A stretch of 64,000 bases of DNA from Nocardiopsis alkaliphila YIM 80379 (GTDB taxonomy: Bacteria > Actinomycetota > Actinomycetes > Streptosporangiales > Streptosporangiaceae): positions 15,616-79,615 of the forward strand of contig NZ_ANBD01000001.1 in the NCBI RefSeq assembly GCF_000341005.1, read 5' to 3'. The notes under the pieces are model-generated. The model did no database searches. It saw nothing but the letters and a program-made list of their open reading frames with translations, and was not told the DNA's origin. This document shows positions 1-6,751 of the stretch, piece after piece (position 1 is the first letter of the stretch; every line of letters starts with the position of its first letter). The position numbers were made by a program, and so were the translations under genes.

Positions 1-1
1 T

Positions 2-1531
2 GGCGACTCCGCCGCCGCCGACCCCCGGGACCCGGGCGGCGAAGGCATCGCCGCCCCTGCCATGTGCCAGGCCGACGACGACAAGCGTCAGATGCGCGGT
101 GCCTGGCTCACCACCGTCCGTAACATCGACTGGCCCTCGAAGCCGGGTCTGTCGGCCGAAGAGCAAAAGGCCGAACTCGACGCCTGGCTTGATGACTCCG
201 TCGATATGGGCCTCAACGCCGTCTTCCTGCACGCGCGGCCCACCGCCGACGCCGTCTACGAGTCCGAACTGGAGCCTTGGGCCCGCTACCTCACCGGTGA
301 GCAGGGCGGCGACCCGGGCTACGACCCGCTGGAGTACGCCGTGCAGGAGGCGCACGAGCGTGGTCTGGAGCTGCACGCCTGGTTCAACCCCTACCGTGTG
401 GGCCTGCAGGACCCCGACGTGGAGAACCTCTCCGAGGACCACCCGGTCGAGCAGAACCCCGAGTGGCTGGTGGACTTCGGCACCGAGGCCTACGTCGACC
501 CGGGCAACCCCGAGGTTCGCGAGTGGGTCACCTCCGTCATCATGGACGTCGTCGAGCGCTACGACATCGATGGCATGCACTTCGATGACTTCTTCTACCC
601 CTACCCGCAGGACGGCGCGACCTTCGACGACGACGCCAGCTGGCAGGCCCACGGCGGTGACTTCGAGGACCGGGGCGACTGGCGGCGCGACAACGTCGAC
701 CAGCTCATGCGCGACGTGCACGGACAGATCCAGCAGACCAAGCCCTGGGTGAGCTTCGGGGTGTCTCCGTTCGGTATCTGGCGCAACGACGACACCGACC
801 CGAGTGGTTCACCGAGTTCGGGACTACAGTCCTACGACGCCCAGTACGCGGACACCCGCACCTGGATCCAGGAGGGCACCGTCGACTACGTCGCCCCGCA
901 GCTGTACTGGGAGCGTGGATTCTCCACCGCCGACTACGAGGCGATGACCGATTGGTGGGCGAACGAGGTCGAGGGTACCGACGTCGAGCTGTACGTCGGC
1001 CAGGGCGCCTACCGTCTGGGTGAGAGCGGCTGGACCGGTGAGGACGCCCTCAGCACCCAGCTGGACTACTCGGGGGAGCTGGAGCAGGTCAGGGGTGACA
1101 TCTATTTCTCCATCAAGGACCTGCGCGAGAACGGTGACGTGGTCGACCATCTGCTCGATGGCCACTACGCGAACGCCGCCCTGCCCCCGGTGATCGAGGA
1201 CCCCGAAGGTGAGGGCCCCCGGACCGGCGCGGTCGAGGACGTGGCCGCCCAAGCCGTCGACGGTGGTGTCGAAGTGGAGTGGGAGGAGATCCAAAACGCC
1301 CGTTTCTACGCCCTGTACCGCCTGTCCGCCGAAGCCGCCCAGGCCTTGGAGGATGGTGACGAGGACGCCTACTGCGCGGCCCTGACCGCGGAACACCTGG
1401 TCGGTGTGACCGGTGGGTCCACGCTGACCGACACCGAGCCCTTGGAGGAAGGCGCCGGTTACGTGGTCACCGCGCTGGACGACTACCGCGCCGAAGGGCC
1501 GATCAGCGAGATCGCCGACGTAGGCGACTGA
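2..1531 (+). CDS. GHL10/DUF187-type glycoside hydrolase, 5' end outside window
   Basis: The reading frame is open to the window edge, so the N terminus (probably with a secretion signal) is missing; the first internal ATG is at 62. The visible part has the hallmarks of the GHL10 (DUF187, YngK/DigH) family of TIM-barrel glycosidases: MRGAWLTTVRNIDWPS, the GLNAVFLHARPTADA block, HAWFNPYRV, YVDPGNPEVREWV, GMHFDDFFYPYP, GVSPFGIWRN and VAPQLYW, in the usual order. About 110 C-terminal residues after the barrel look like a fibronectin-type accessory domain. Known members act on cell-wall glycans (E. coli DigH on denuded peptidoglycan), so a secreted cell-wall or polysaccharide role is inferred; the substrate is unknown. 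A hairpin terminator follows. Confidence 0.85.
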   Translation, partial: GDSAAADPRDPGGEGIAAPAMCQADDDKRQMRGAWLTTVRNIDWPSKPGLSAEEQKAELDAWLDDSVDMGLNAVFLHARPTADAVYESELEPWARYLTGEQGGDPGYDPLEYAVQEAHERGLELHAWFNPYRVGLQDPDVENLSEDHPVEQNPEWLVDFGTEAYVDPGNPEVREWVTSVIMDVVERYDIDGMHFDDFFYPYPQDGATFDDDASWQAHGGDFEDRGDWRRDNVDQLMRDVHGQIQQTKPWVSFGVSPFGIWRNDDTDPSGSPSSGLQSYDAQYADTRTWIQEGTVDYVAPQLYWERGFSTADYEAMTDWWANEVEGTDVELYVGQGAYRLGESGWTGEDALSTQLDYSGELEQVRGDIYFSIKDLRENGDVVDHLLDGHYANAALPPVIEDPEGEGPRTGAVEDVAAQAVDGGVEVEWEEIQNARFYALYRLSAEAAQALEDGDEDAYCAALTAEHLVGVTGGSTLTDTEPLEEGAGYVVTALDDYRAEGPISEIADVGD

Positions 1532-1602
1532 CACCCGGTGTCGCGGCGGCCGAGGTCCACCTGGCGACGCCTCGAACGACACCAGCACCTGAGGATCATC
1601 GA

Positions 1603-1635
1603 ACGGGCCCGCCCCTACATCGGGGGTGGGCCCGT
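1603..1635 (+). terminator. Rho-independent-type hairpin after the GHL10 gene
   Basis: ACGGGCCC (1603-1610) pairs with GGGCCCGT (1628-1635), and CCCC (1612-1615) with GGGG (1623-1626), around a short loop. No U tract follows, as is usual for actinomycete terminators. It lies about 70 bp after the glycosidase stop and separates it from the mod operon. Confidence 0.6.
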
Positions 1636-1743
1636 CCGTGTTCTGGCGACCTCCGTAAGCCACAGGGATATTGGCTGAAAAGCTCGCACATGCCAGTCCA
1701 ACAGAGGTAGTCAGCCAGCATCTGCGACTAGTAGCTTTTCCCT

Positions 1744-2145
1744 ATGTCGACTTTCCAGATCAGTGAGGTCGCCGAACTGCTCGGCGTCAGCGCCGACACC
1801 GTACGCCGTTGGGTCGACTCCGGGAGGCTCCCGGCCGAACGCGACGCCTCCGGACGTCGACGTCTCCAAGGCGCCGAACTCGCCGCCTTCATGCGGTCCG
1901 GGTCGGGTGAGGATCCGGGCCGTCGGGTCTCCTCCGCCCGCAACCGCCTCCGAGGCCTGATCACCAACGTGGTCCGCGATCAAGTGATGGCCGCGGTCGA
2001 ACTCCAGGCCGGGCCGCACCGGGTGGTCTCCCTGATGAGCCGTGAGGCCGCCGACGAACTCGGCCTGGAGGTGGGGACCGTGGCCACAGCGGTGGTCAAG
2101 TCCACCAACGTCGTCATCGAGACCACCGGAGAACACCATGCCTGA
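1744..2145 (+). CDS. HTH-Mop (TOBE) molybdate-responsive regulator/binding protein
   Basis: This 133-aa protein has two parts. Residues 1-50 form a MerR/excisionase-type helix-turn-helix (FQISEVAELLGVSADTVRRW, then a GRLPAERDASGRR wing). Residues ~66-130 form a Mop/TOBE molybdate-binding domain (NRLRGLITNVVRDQVMAAVE ... VSLMSREAADELGLEVG ... AVVKSTNVVIE). This small HTH-Mop architecture is common beside mod operons and does the job done elsewhere by the larger ModE: sensing intracellular molybdate and controlling transport. The stop overlaps the modA start by 8 bp, so it is cotranscribed with the transporter. No strong Shine-Dalgarno sequence precedes 1744, so the start is probable rather than certain. 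Confidence 0.85.
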   Translation: MSTFQISEVAELLGVSADTVRRWVDSGRLPAERDASGRRRLQGAELAAFMRSGSGEDPGRRVSSARNRLRGLITNVVRDQVMAAVELQAGPHRVVSLMSREAADELGLEVGTVATAVVKSTNVVIETTGEHHA

Positions 2146-2947
2146 GCCGACCCCCGGGCCGAGCCAGGGACGCGCCGCCCACGGAGCGGGCGCCGCCCTG
2201 GCCGCGCTGGTCCTGGGGGTGACCGCCTGTTGGGGTGGGAGCACCGGTCAGGGCCGTGAACTCACCGTGTTCGCCGCCGCGTCCCTCACCGACGTGTTCG
2301 AGGAGATCGCCGTCTCCTTCGAGGAGGAGCACCCGGAGGTGGAGGTCACCTTCAACTTCGCCGGGAGTAGCCAACTCGCCCAGCAGATCGGCTCCGGTGC
2401 CCCCGCCGACGTGTTCGCCGCCGCCGATACCGAGATCATGGAACAGGTCGTCGAGGGCGAGGGCTTGGCGGCCGACTGGGCCGCCGAACACGGTGAGGAC
2501 GGACTGGTCTTGGTCACCAACACCCTGCGGATCGCCGTTCCGGCGGGCAATCCGGCCGGCATCGAGGAATTGGCCGACCTGGCCGGCGACGACGTCACCG
2601 TGGCCTTGTGCGCCCAAGAGGTGCCCTGTGGCGCGGCGAGCTTGACGGTACTGGAGGCCGCCGACCTGAAGGTCGCCCCCGCCACCCTGGAGGAGGACGT
2701 GCGCGCGGTCCTGACCAAGGTCGAACTGGACGAGGTGGACGCCGGTTTGGTCTACGCCACCGACGTCACCTCCGCCGAGGGCCGAGTGGAGGGACTGGAG
2801 TTCGACGAGGCCGAGGAAGCGGTCAACCACTACCCGATCGGTGTGCTCGCCGCCTCCGGGGACCCCGGCCTGGCCGCGGCCTGGGTGGAGTTCGTCACCA
2901 CCGAGGGCGCCCCCGTCTTGCGGAAGGCGGGGTTCGGTACCCCGTGA
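2138..2947 (+). CDS. modA: Molybdate ABC transporter substrate-binding lipoprotein
   Basis: This 269-aa product captures molybdate outside the membrane and delivers it to ModB. It starts with a hydrophobic segment ending in VTAC, an acceptable lipobox, so it is probably lipid-anchored. Family signatures are FAAASLTDVFEEIA, FNFAGSSQLAQQI and GAPADVFAAAD, the oxyanion-contacting loops of ModA, followed by a ~125-aa C-terminal half. ATG 2138 was chosen over the longer upstream frame because it begins just before the signal sequence and overlaps the regulator's stop. The stop overlaps the modB start (GTGA), which implies translational coupling. Confidence 0.93.
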   Translation: MPEPTPGPSQGRAAHGAGAALAALVLGVTACWGGSTGQGRELTVFAAASLTDVFEEIAVSFEEEHPEVEVTFNFAGSSQLAQQIGSGAPADVFAAADTEIMEQVVEGEGLAADWAAEHGEDGLVLVTNTLRIAVPAGNPAGIEELADLAGDDVTVALCAQEVPCGAASLTVLEAADLKVAPATLEEDVRAVLTKVELDEVDAGLVYATDVTSAEGRVEGLEFDEAEEAVNHYPIGVLAASGDPGLAAAWVEFVTTEGAPVLRKAGFGTP

Positions 2948-3768
2948 CCTCCACGATGAGCCGCAGGGACCGGCGTGTCCCGCGCACCCGGTCGGGACGG
3001 ATGCCCTGGGTCCTCGTGCTGCCCGCCCTTGCGGGTCTGCTGTTCCTGGTGTCGCCCTTCGCCGGGCTTTTGCTCCGTGCGCCCTGGCCCACCATGGGAA
3101 GGCGTATCACCGAGCCCGAGGTGCTGGCCGCGCTGTGGCTGTCGCTGTCCACCGCCACGGTGGCCACCCTCGTCTCCCTGTTCCTCGGGGTTCCCCTGGC
3201 CTGGATGCTGGCGCGCACCGAGTTCCCCGGTCGCCGTCTGGCCCGGGCCCTGGTCACCATCCCCCTGGTGATCCCCCCGGTAGTCGGGGGCGTGGCCCTG
3301 CTGTTGGTACTGGGTCGCAACGGCGTCGTCGGCCAGTACCTGCACTCCTGGTTCGCGATCACGCTGCCCTTCACCCCCACCGCCGTGGTCATCGCCCAGG
3401 TGTTCGTGGCCATGCCCTTCCTGGTGATCAGCGTCGAGGGCGCCCTACGAGGAGCCGACCGCCGTTACGAGGAGGCCGCCGCCACCCTGGGAGCGAGCCG
3501 CGTCACCATCTTCACTCGAGTCACCCTGCCCATGGTCCTGCCCGGCATCGGTGCCGGCGCGGTGCTGTGCTGGGCACGTGCCCTGGGCGAGTTCGGCGCC
3601 ACCATCACCTTCGCCGGCAACTTCCCCGGCACCACTCAGACCATGCCGTTGGCGGTCTACGTGGCCATGCAACGTGACCCCGAGGCGGCCATCGTGCTCA
3701 GCCTGGTCCTGCTCTTGGTCTGCCTGGCCGTCCTGGCCGCTCTGCGTGAAAGGTGGACGAACCCGTGA
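2944..3768 (+). CDS. modB: Molybdate ABC transporter permease
   Basis: This 274-aa integral membrane permease has about six predicted hydrophobic segments (for example PWVLVLPALAGLLFLVSPFA and LVTIPLVIPPVVGGVALLLV). Its cytoplasmic EAA loop (EAAATLGASRVTIFTRVTLP, followed by MVLPGIGAG) docks on the ATPase. GTG 2944 overlaps the modA stop; an in-frame ATG at 2956 is the alternative. The order modA-modB-modC with overlaps is a standard molybdate importer. The C-terminal AVYVAMQRDPEAAIVLSLVLL is typical of ModB. Tungstate transport cannot be excluded from sequence alone. Confidence 0.93.
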   Translation: MTSTMSRRDRRVPRTRSGRMPWVLVLPALAGLLFLVSPFAGLLLRAPWPTMGRRITEPEVLAALWLSLSTATVATLVSLFLGVPLAWMLARTEFPGRRLARALVTIPLVIPPVVGGVALLLVLGRNGVVGQYLHSWFAITLPFTPTAVVIAQVFVAMPFLVISVEGALRGADRRYEEAAATLGASRVTIFTRVTLPMVLPGIGAGAVLCWARALGEFGATITFAGNFPGTTQTMPLAVYVAMQRDPEAAIVLSLVLLLVCLAVLAALRERWTNP

Positions 3769-4874
3769 TCGGTACACGACCTCCCCACACCTTGAGCGGA
3801 AAGCACCCGGTGCCGGGGGCCGGGCTGGACGCCGAGCTGCGCTTGAAGCGGGGCCGGTTCACCCTGGAGGTCCACCTTTCCTGCCCACCCGGCCGTGTCC
3901 TGGCTCTTTTGGGCCCGAACGGGGCCGGTAAGTCCTCGGTGTTGCGCGCCCTGGCCGGGTTGGTTCCGCTCACCGGTGGACACCTGTGGCTGGACGGATG
4001 GGACCACACCGCCACGGCCGTCGAGTATCGCCCCATCGGCATGGTCTTTCAGGACTACCTGTTGTTTCCGCACATGAGTGCCTTGGACAACGTCGCCTTC
4101 GGACCGCGATGTCAAGGGTCGGGCCGCGCCGCGTCCAGGGAACGGGCCCGGGAGCTTTTGGAGCACATGGATCTGGCCGAACACGCCGCGTCCCGCCCCC
4201 GGCAGCTGTCCGGCGGCCAGGCCCAACGTGTGGCCCTGGCCCGTGCCCTGGCCGCCGGTCCCCGCATGCTGCTCCTGGACGAACCCATGGCCGCCTTGGA
4301 CGTCAGCACACGGGCGGCGGTGCGTTCCCGCCTGCGGCACCTGCTGGAGGAGTTCGACGGGGTGACGGTCCTGGTCACCCACGACCCGCTCGACGCCATG
4401 GTGTTGGCCGACCACATCGTCGTCCTGGAGGGGGGCCGTCTGGTGCAGGAGGGCACCCCCGCCGAAGTGGCCCGTCGACCTCGAACCACCTACGTGGCAC
4501 GCCTGGTGGGTCTCAACCTGTTCCGTGGCCGGGCCGAGGGGGACACCGTCACGCTCACCCGAGATGGAGCGCAGGTGGGGCCGGTGGCCACGGTGCGGGT
4601 GCGTGAGCCCTACCAGGGTCCGGCCCTGGTGGCCTTTCCGCCGCGCGCGGTGGCCCTGTATCGGGAACGCCCCCAGGGCAGCCCGCGCAACGTGTGGCGA
4701 CTTCGGGTGGAAGGCGTCGAACGTTTCGGCGACCAGGTCCGGGTGCTTCTTGAGGGAGCCCTCTCCCTGGCCGCCGACATCACCCCGGCGGCCCTGACCG
4801 AACTCGAGATCGCTCGCGGCGAGTGGATCTGGGCCGGGGTGAAGGCCGCCGAGGTGGAGTGTTATCGCTTCTGA
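3765..4874 (+). CDS. modC: Molybdate ABC transporter ATP-binding protein
   Basis: This 369-aa ATPase powers ModAB. It has Walker A (GPNGAGKSS), a Q-loop region (FQDYLLFPHMSALDNVAFG), the signature LSGGQAQRVALARAL, Walker B (MLLLDEPMAALD) and the switch His (LVTHDPLDAM). A C-terminal ~120-residue TOBE/Mop-like region, usual in ModC, is present although divergent. I chose GTG 3765 because it forms a GTGA overlap with the modB stop and has GGTGGA a suitable distance upstream; GTG 3753 is an in-frame alternative adding four residues. It is the last gene of the operon. Confidence 0.92.
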   Translation: MIGTRPPHTLSGKHPVPGAGLDAELRLKRGRFTLEVHLSCPPGRVLALLGPNGAGKSSVLRALAGLVPLTGGHLWLDGWDHTATAVEYRPIGMVFQDYLLFPHMSALDNVAFGPRCQGSGRAASRERARELLEHMDLAEHAASRPRQLSGGQAQRVALARALAAGPRMLLLDEPMAALDVSTRAAVRSRLRHLLEEFDGVTVLVTHDPLDAMVLADHIVVLEGGRLVQEGTPAEVARRPRTTYVARLVGLNLFRGRAEGDTVTLTRDGAQVGPVATVRVREPYQGPALVAFPPRAVALYRERPQGSPRNVWRLRVEGVERFGDQVRVLLEGALSLAADITPAALTELEIARGEWIWAGVKAAEVECYRF

Positions 4875-5252
4875 GAATCGAGCATGATGCGCACGTGCTC
4901 GGCAGGGGGCCCGCACGGTCGTCGGCACACCGGTCCCCGGCGTACTAGGTCCCGGAGCGGCGACGCCCACCACGTGCGTGGTCCGGCTTCCAGAAGCCGG
5001 TTCCCTCACGGTCCGGCGCCGTGGGGGTGGCCGAGAGCGCGGGGTGGGCTCCCGAGCATCGCGTCGAAGGCACGGACGCCCCGAGACCGAGGGACGTTCG
5101 ACTCTTCTTGCCGGGGGCCGTTCCTGTTCGCGAAAAACGGTCGAAAACGGGCATGAAATCCTGTGGGCGTCCGGGTAAGTCAGGCCCGCCCTGGGGAGAC
5201 TGTAGGACACCCGACGATGACAGTCCTTCCCCCGACGGCCGAGGAGGATGCC
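4875..5252. other. Gene-poor spacer between mod operon and DUF3040 gene
   Basis: I see no supported coding sequence, tRNA or clear terminator. Short open frames here have the Arg/Pro/Gly-rich composition of out-of-frame GC-rich DNA. It presumably holds the promoter of the downstream DUF3040 gene. Confidence 0.5.
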
Positions 5253-5600
5253 ATGTCCTTGAGAGAGCACGAGCGGAGGATTCTCGCCGAGATCGAGCGG
5301 AGACTCAGTGAAGACGCTCCAGAACTCGCCGATCGTCTGGGGTCCTTCAAAAACGAGGATCCGGATGTTCCCACCGACCTGGGACTCCGGAAATGGCGCC
5401 CCTGGGTGGCCTGTGGCCTGATCGCGGCGGTCACCGCGGCACTATTGGTCCTGTTGTTCGTTCTCACACCGAGCGCGCCCCAACCACAGGAACCCCGACC
5501 AGGGGGGACTTCTGAGAACAGCGAGAGCACCGACACCACCGAACCCGATCCGGTCCCGGAAGGAGAGGCCGTGGAAAGACCACCCGAACCGGTCGGCTGA
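5253..5600 (+). CDS. DUF3040 family single-pass membrane protein
   Basis: This 115-aa protein begins with the DUF3040 signature MSLREHERRILAEIERRLS, continues DAPELADRLGSF, and has one transmembrane segment (WVACGLIAAVTAALLVLLFV). An acidic, Pro/Glu/Thr-rich tail follows. DUF3040 proteins are small actinobacterial membrane proteins of unknown function. ATG 5253 is favoured over the upstream in-frame start because GAGGAGG lies at 5241-5247 and the family begins at this methionine. It looks monocistronic. Confidence 0.88.
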   Translation: MSLREHERRILAEIERRLSEDAPELADRLGSFKNEDPDVPTDLGLRKWRPWVACGLIAAVTAALLVLLFVLTPSAPQPQEPRPGGTSENSESTDTTEPDPVPEGEAVERPPEPVG

Positions 5601-5678
5601 GGCGTGGGACCGAAGCAGTGGAGCCGGACCCAGGCGAGGTCGCACCGACTCGGAACGGGTGGTCAGCTCGGGGACGGG

Positions 5679-5927
5679 TCAGTCGGCGAAGCTCTCGACC
5701 CTGGTCACCGTGGCGCCCGTGGGACCGGCGGTGTAGGTGTAGTGGACGAAGCCGACGCTACCGTCGTCGTTGGCCACGCTGCGGATCACCGTGATCCCGG
5801 AACCCGCGGGACCGGCGAAAGCACCATGACCGTCGAAGAACGCGCCGGCCGACGCGAACGCGGGGCTGCCCAGGGCGACACCGAACGCGAGGAGGGCCGT
5901 GGTGAGCACACGGCGGTGAAGGGCCAT
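5679..5927 (-). CDS. Small secreted protein with AGPxG repeat motif
   Basis: This 82-aa product has a classic signal peptide (RRVLTTALLAFGVALGSPAFA) and a mature part of about 55 residues. The mature part has two related segments: FFDGHGAFAGPAGSGITVI and VHYTYTAGPTGATVTRV. GGGAGGA precedes the ATG at a good distance. The motif recurs in the next minus-strand gene (6015-6314), so the two are probably paralogues. I do not recognise the family and cannot assign a function. No cysteines are present in the mature protein. Confidence 0.75.
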   Translation of the reverse strand: MALHRRVLTTALLAFGVALGSPAFASAGAFFDGHGAFAGPAGSGITVIRSVANDDGSVGFVHYTYTAGPTGATVTRVESFAD

Positions 5928-5968
5928 CGGGTCATTCCTCCCGTGGAGAGACCGTGATCGACGAAGAG

Positions 5969-6004
5969 GGCCCGCGCGGTGATGTGAGTATCACCGCACG
6001 GGCC
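5969..6004 (-). terminator. Strong hairpin terminator after the 6015-6314 gene
   Basis: A 15-bp stem with one C-A mismatch (GGCCCGCGCGGTGAT / ATCACCGCACGGGCC) has a 6-nt loop. It lies 11 bp beyond the stop of the minus-strand gene ending at 6015, between the two secreted-protein genes, so each is probably its own transcript. Confidence 0.75.
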
Positions 6005-6014
6005 TCGCGGAAGG

Positions 6015-6314
6015 TCAGAAGGCGCCGCTCACGATGCTGCCCTGGCCGGCGCCGTGCGGGCCGGCCCAGCTGTAGTCCTTGTGGTAGAAGACGCCGCCGT
6101 GGTGGGCGTGGTGCTTCCCGCCCTTGGCGGATTGACGGTCCTTGCCGTCCCAGGCGACGGAGGTGACACTCCCCTTGGCCGCGCCCTCCGGGCCGGCGAC
6201 GCTGCCGTTGGCGTGGAAGAAGGTGTCCGCCATCGCCACGGCGGGGGCCCCGAAGGCCAAGGCGGGAACGACGAGGGCGGTGAAGGCGAAGCGAGTGACG
6301 AGCTTGCGGTTCAT
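6015..6314 (-). CDS. Small secreted His/Gly-rich protein with AGPxGA repeats
   Basis: This 99-aa product has a signal peptide (TRFAFTALVVPALAFGAPAVAMA) and a mature region holding two copies of one motif: FFHANGSVAGPEGAAKGS and FYHKDYSWAGPHGAGQGS. A linker rich in Lys/His/Gly (GGKHHAHHGG) separates them. The same motif is in the 82-aa neighbour. ATG 6314 was chosen over upstream in-frame starts because GGAAGG precedes it and the signal peptide starts there. The function is unknown; the histidine cluster could bind metal, but that is speculation. Confidence 0.8.
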   Translation of the reverse strand: MNRKLVTRFAFTALVVPALAFGAPAVAMADTFFHANGSVAGPEGAAKGSVTSVAWDGKDRQSAKGGKHHAHHGGVFYHKDYSWAGPHGAGQGSIVSGAF

Positions 6315-6703
6315 GCAGAATCCTTCCGGCAGGGCCGTATTTCCCGCGATGGGCGGAATGCGGGCCCGAGATATCGTTAACAACATCACCGTGGGTGATG
6401 CATCGGTTACGTATCCCTCGGGGGCGATGTATACACCCTGTTCATTCGCTTTATTACCTAAACTTAAATTGGTCTTAAGTGGAATGAATTTTCCTCACGA
6501 TGGCACGTGCCGTGCGCCGTGTCCCGTTCCTTCTCTGCTAGCCCTGCGTCCTCCCGATGCTTTCTTCCTGTCGAGTCGGACGTATGTACCGAGCAGGGGT
6601 GGGAGTGTTTTTGTTTTCCGTATTGAATGGAATGCACTGATGAAGTATCGGGTTCTTCCCGGTTTGAATTTGATTGGATGGATTCATCACCGTGCCCATG
6701 ACA
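6315..6703. other. AT-rich non-coding island
   Basis: No gene is supported. From about 6370 to 6690 the sequence is conspicuously AT-richer than the rest of the window (for example TTCATTCGCTTTATTACC and CTAAACTTAAATTGG). It must contain the promoter of the secreted-protein gene starting at 6314, but is far longer than a promoter needs. Confidence 0.55.
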
Positions 6704-6737
6704 AGGGCCCCGTTCGGATCGATCCGAACAGGGCCCT
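6704..6737 (-). terminator. Hairpin terminator downstream of the PBP gene
   Basis: AGGGCCC (6704-6710) pairs with GGGCCCT (6731-6737), and TTCGGATC (6713-6720) with GATCCGAA (6721-6728). The result is a nearly continuous 17-bp stem with almost no loop. It begins 15 bp past the PBP stop on the minus strand. Confidence 0.75.
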
Positions 6738-6751
6738 CGTTCTCGTAGGAC

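Noticed and set aside
3657..5270. 537-aa minus-strand open frame opposite modC
   Set aside because: Antisense to a clear ABC ATPase; composition is Arg/His/Gly-rich shadow sequence with no family motif.
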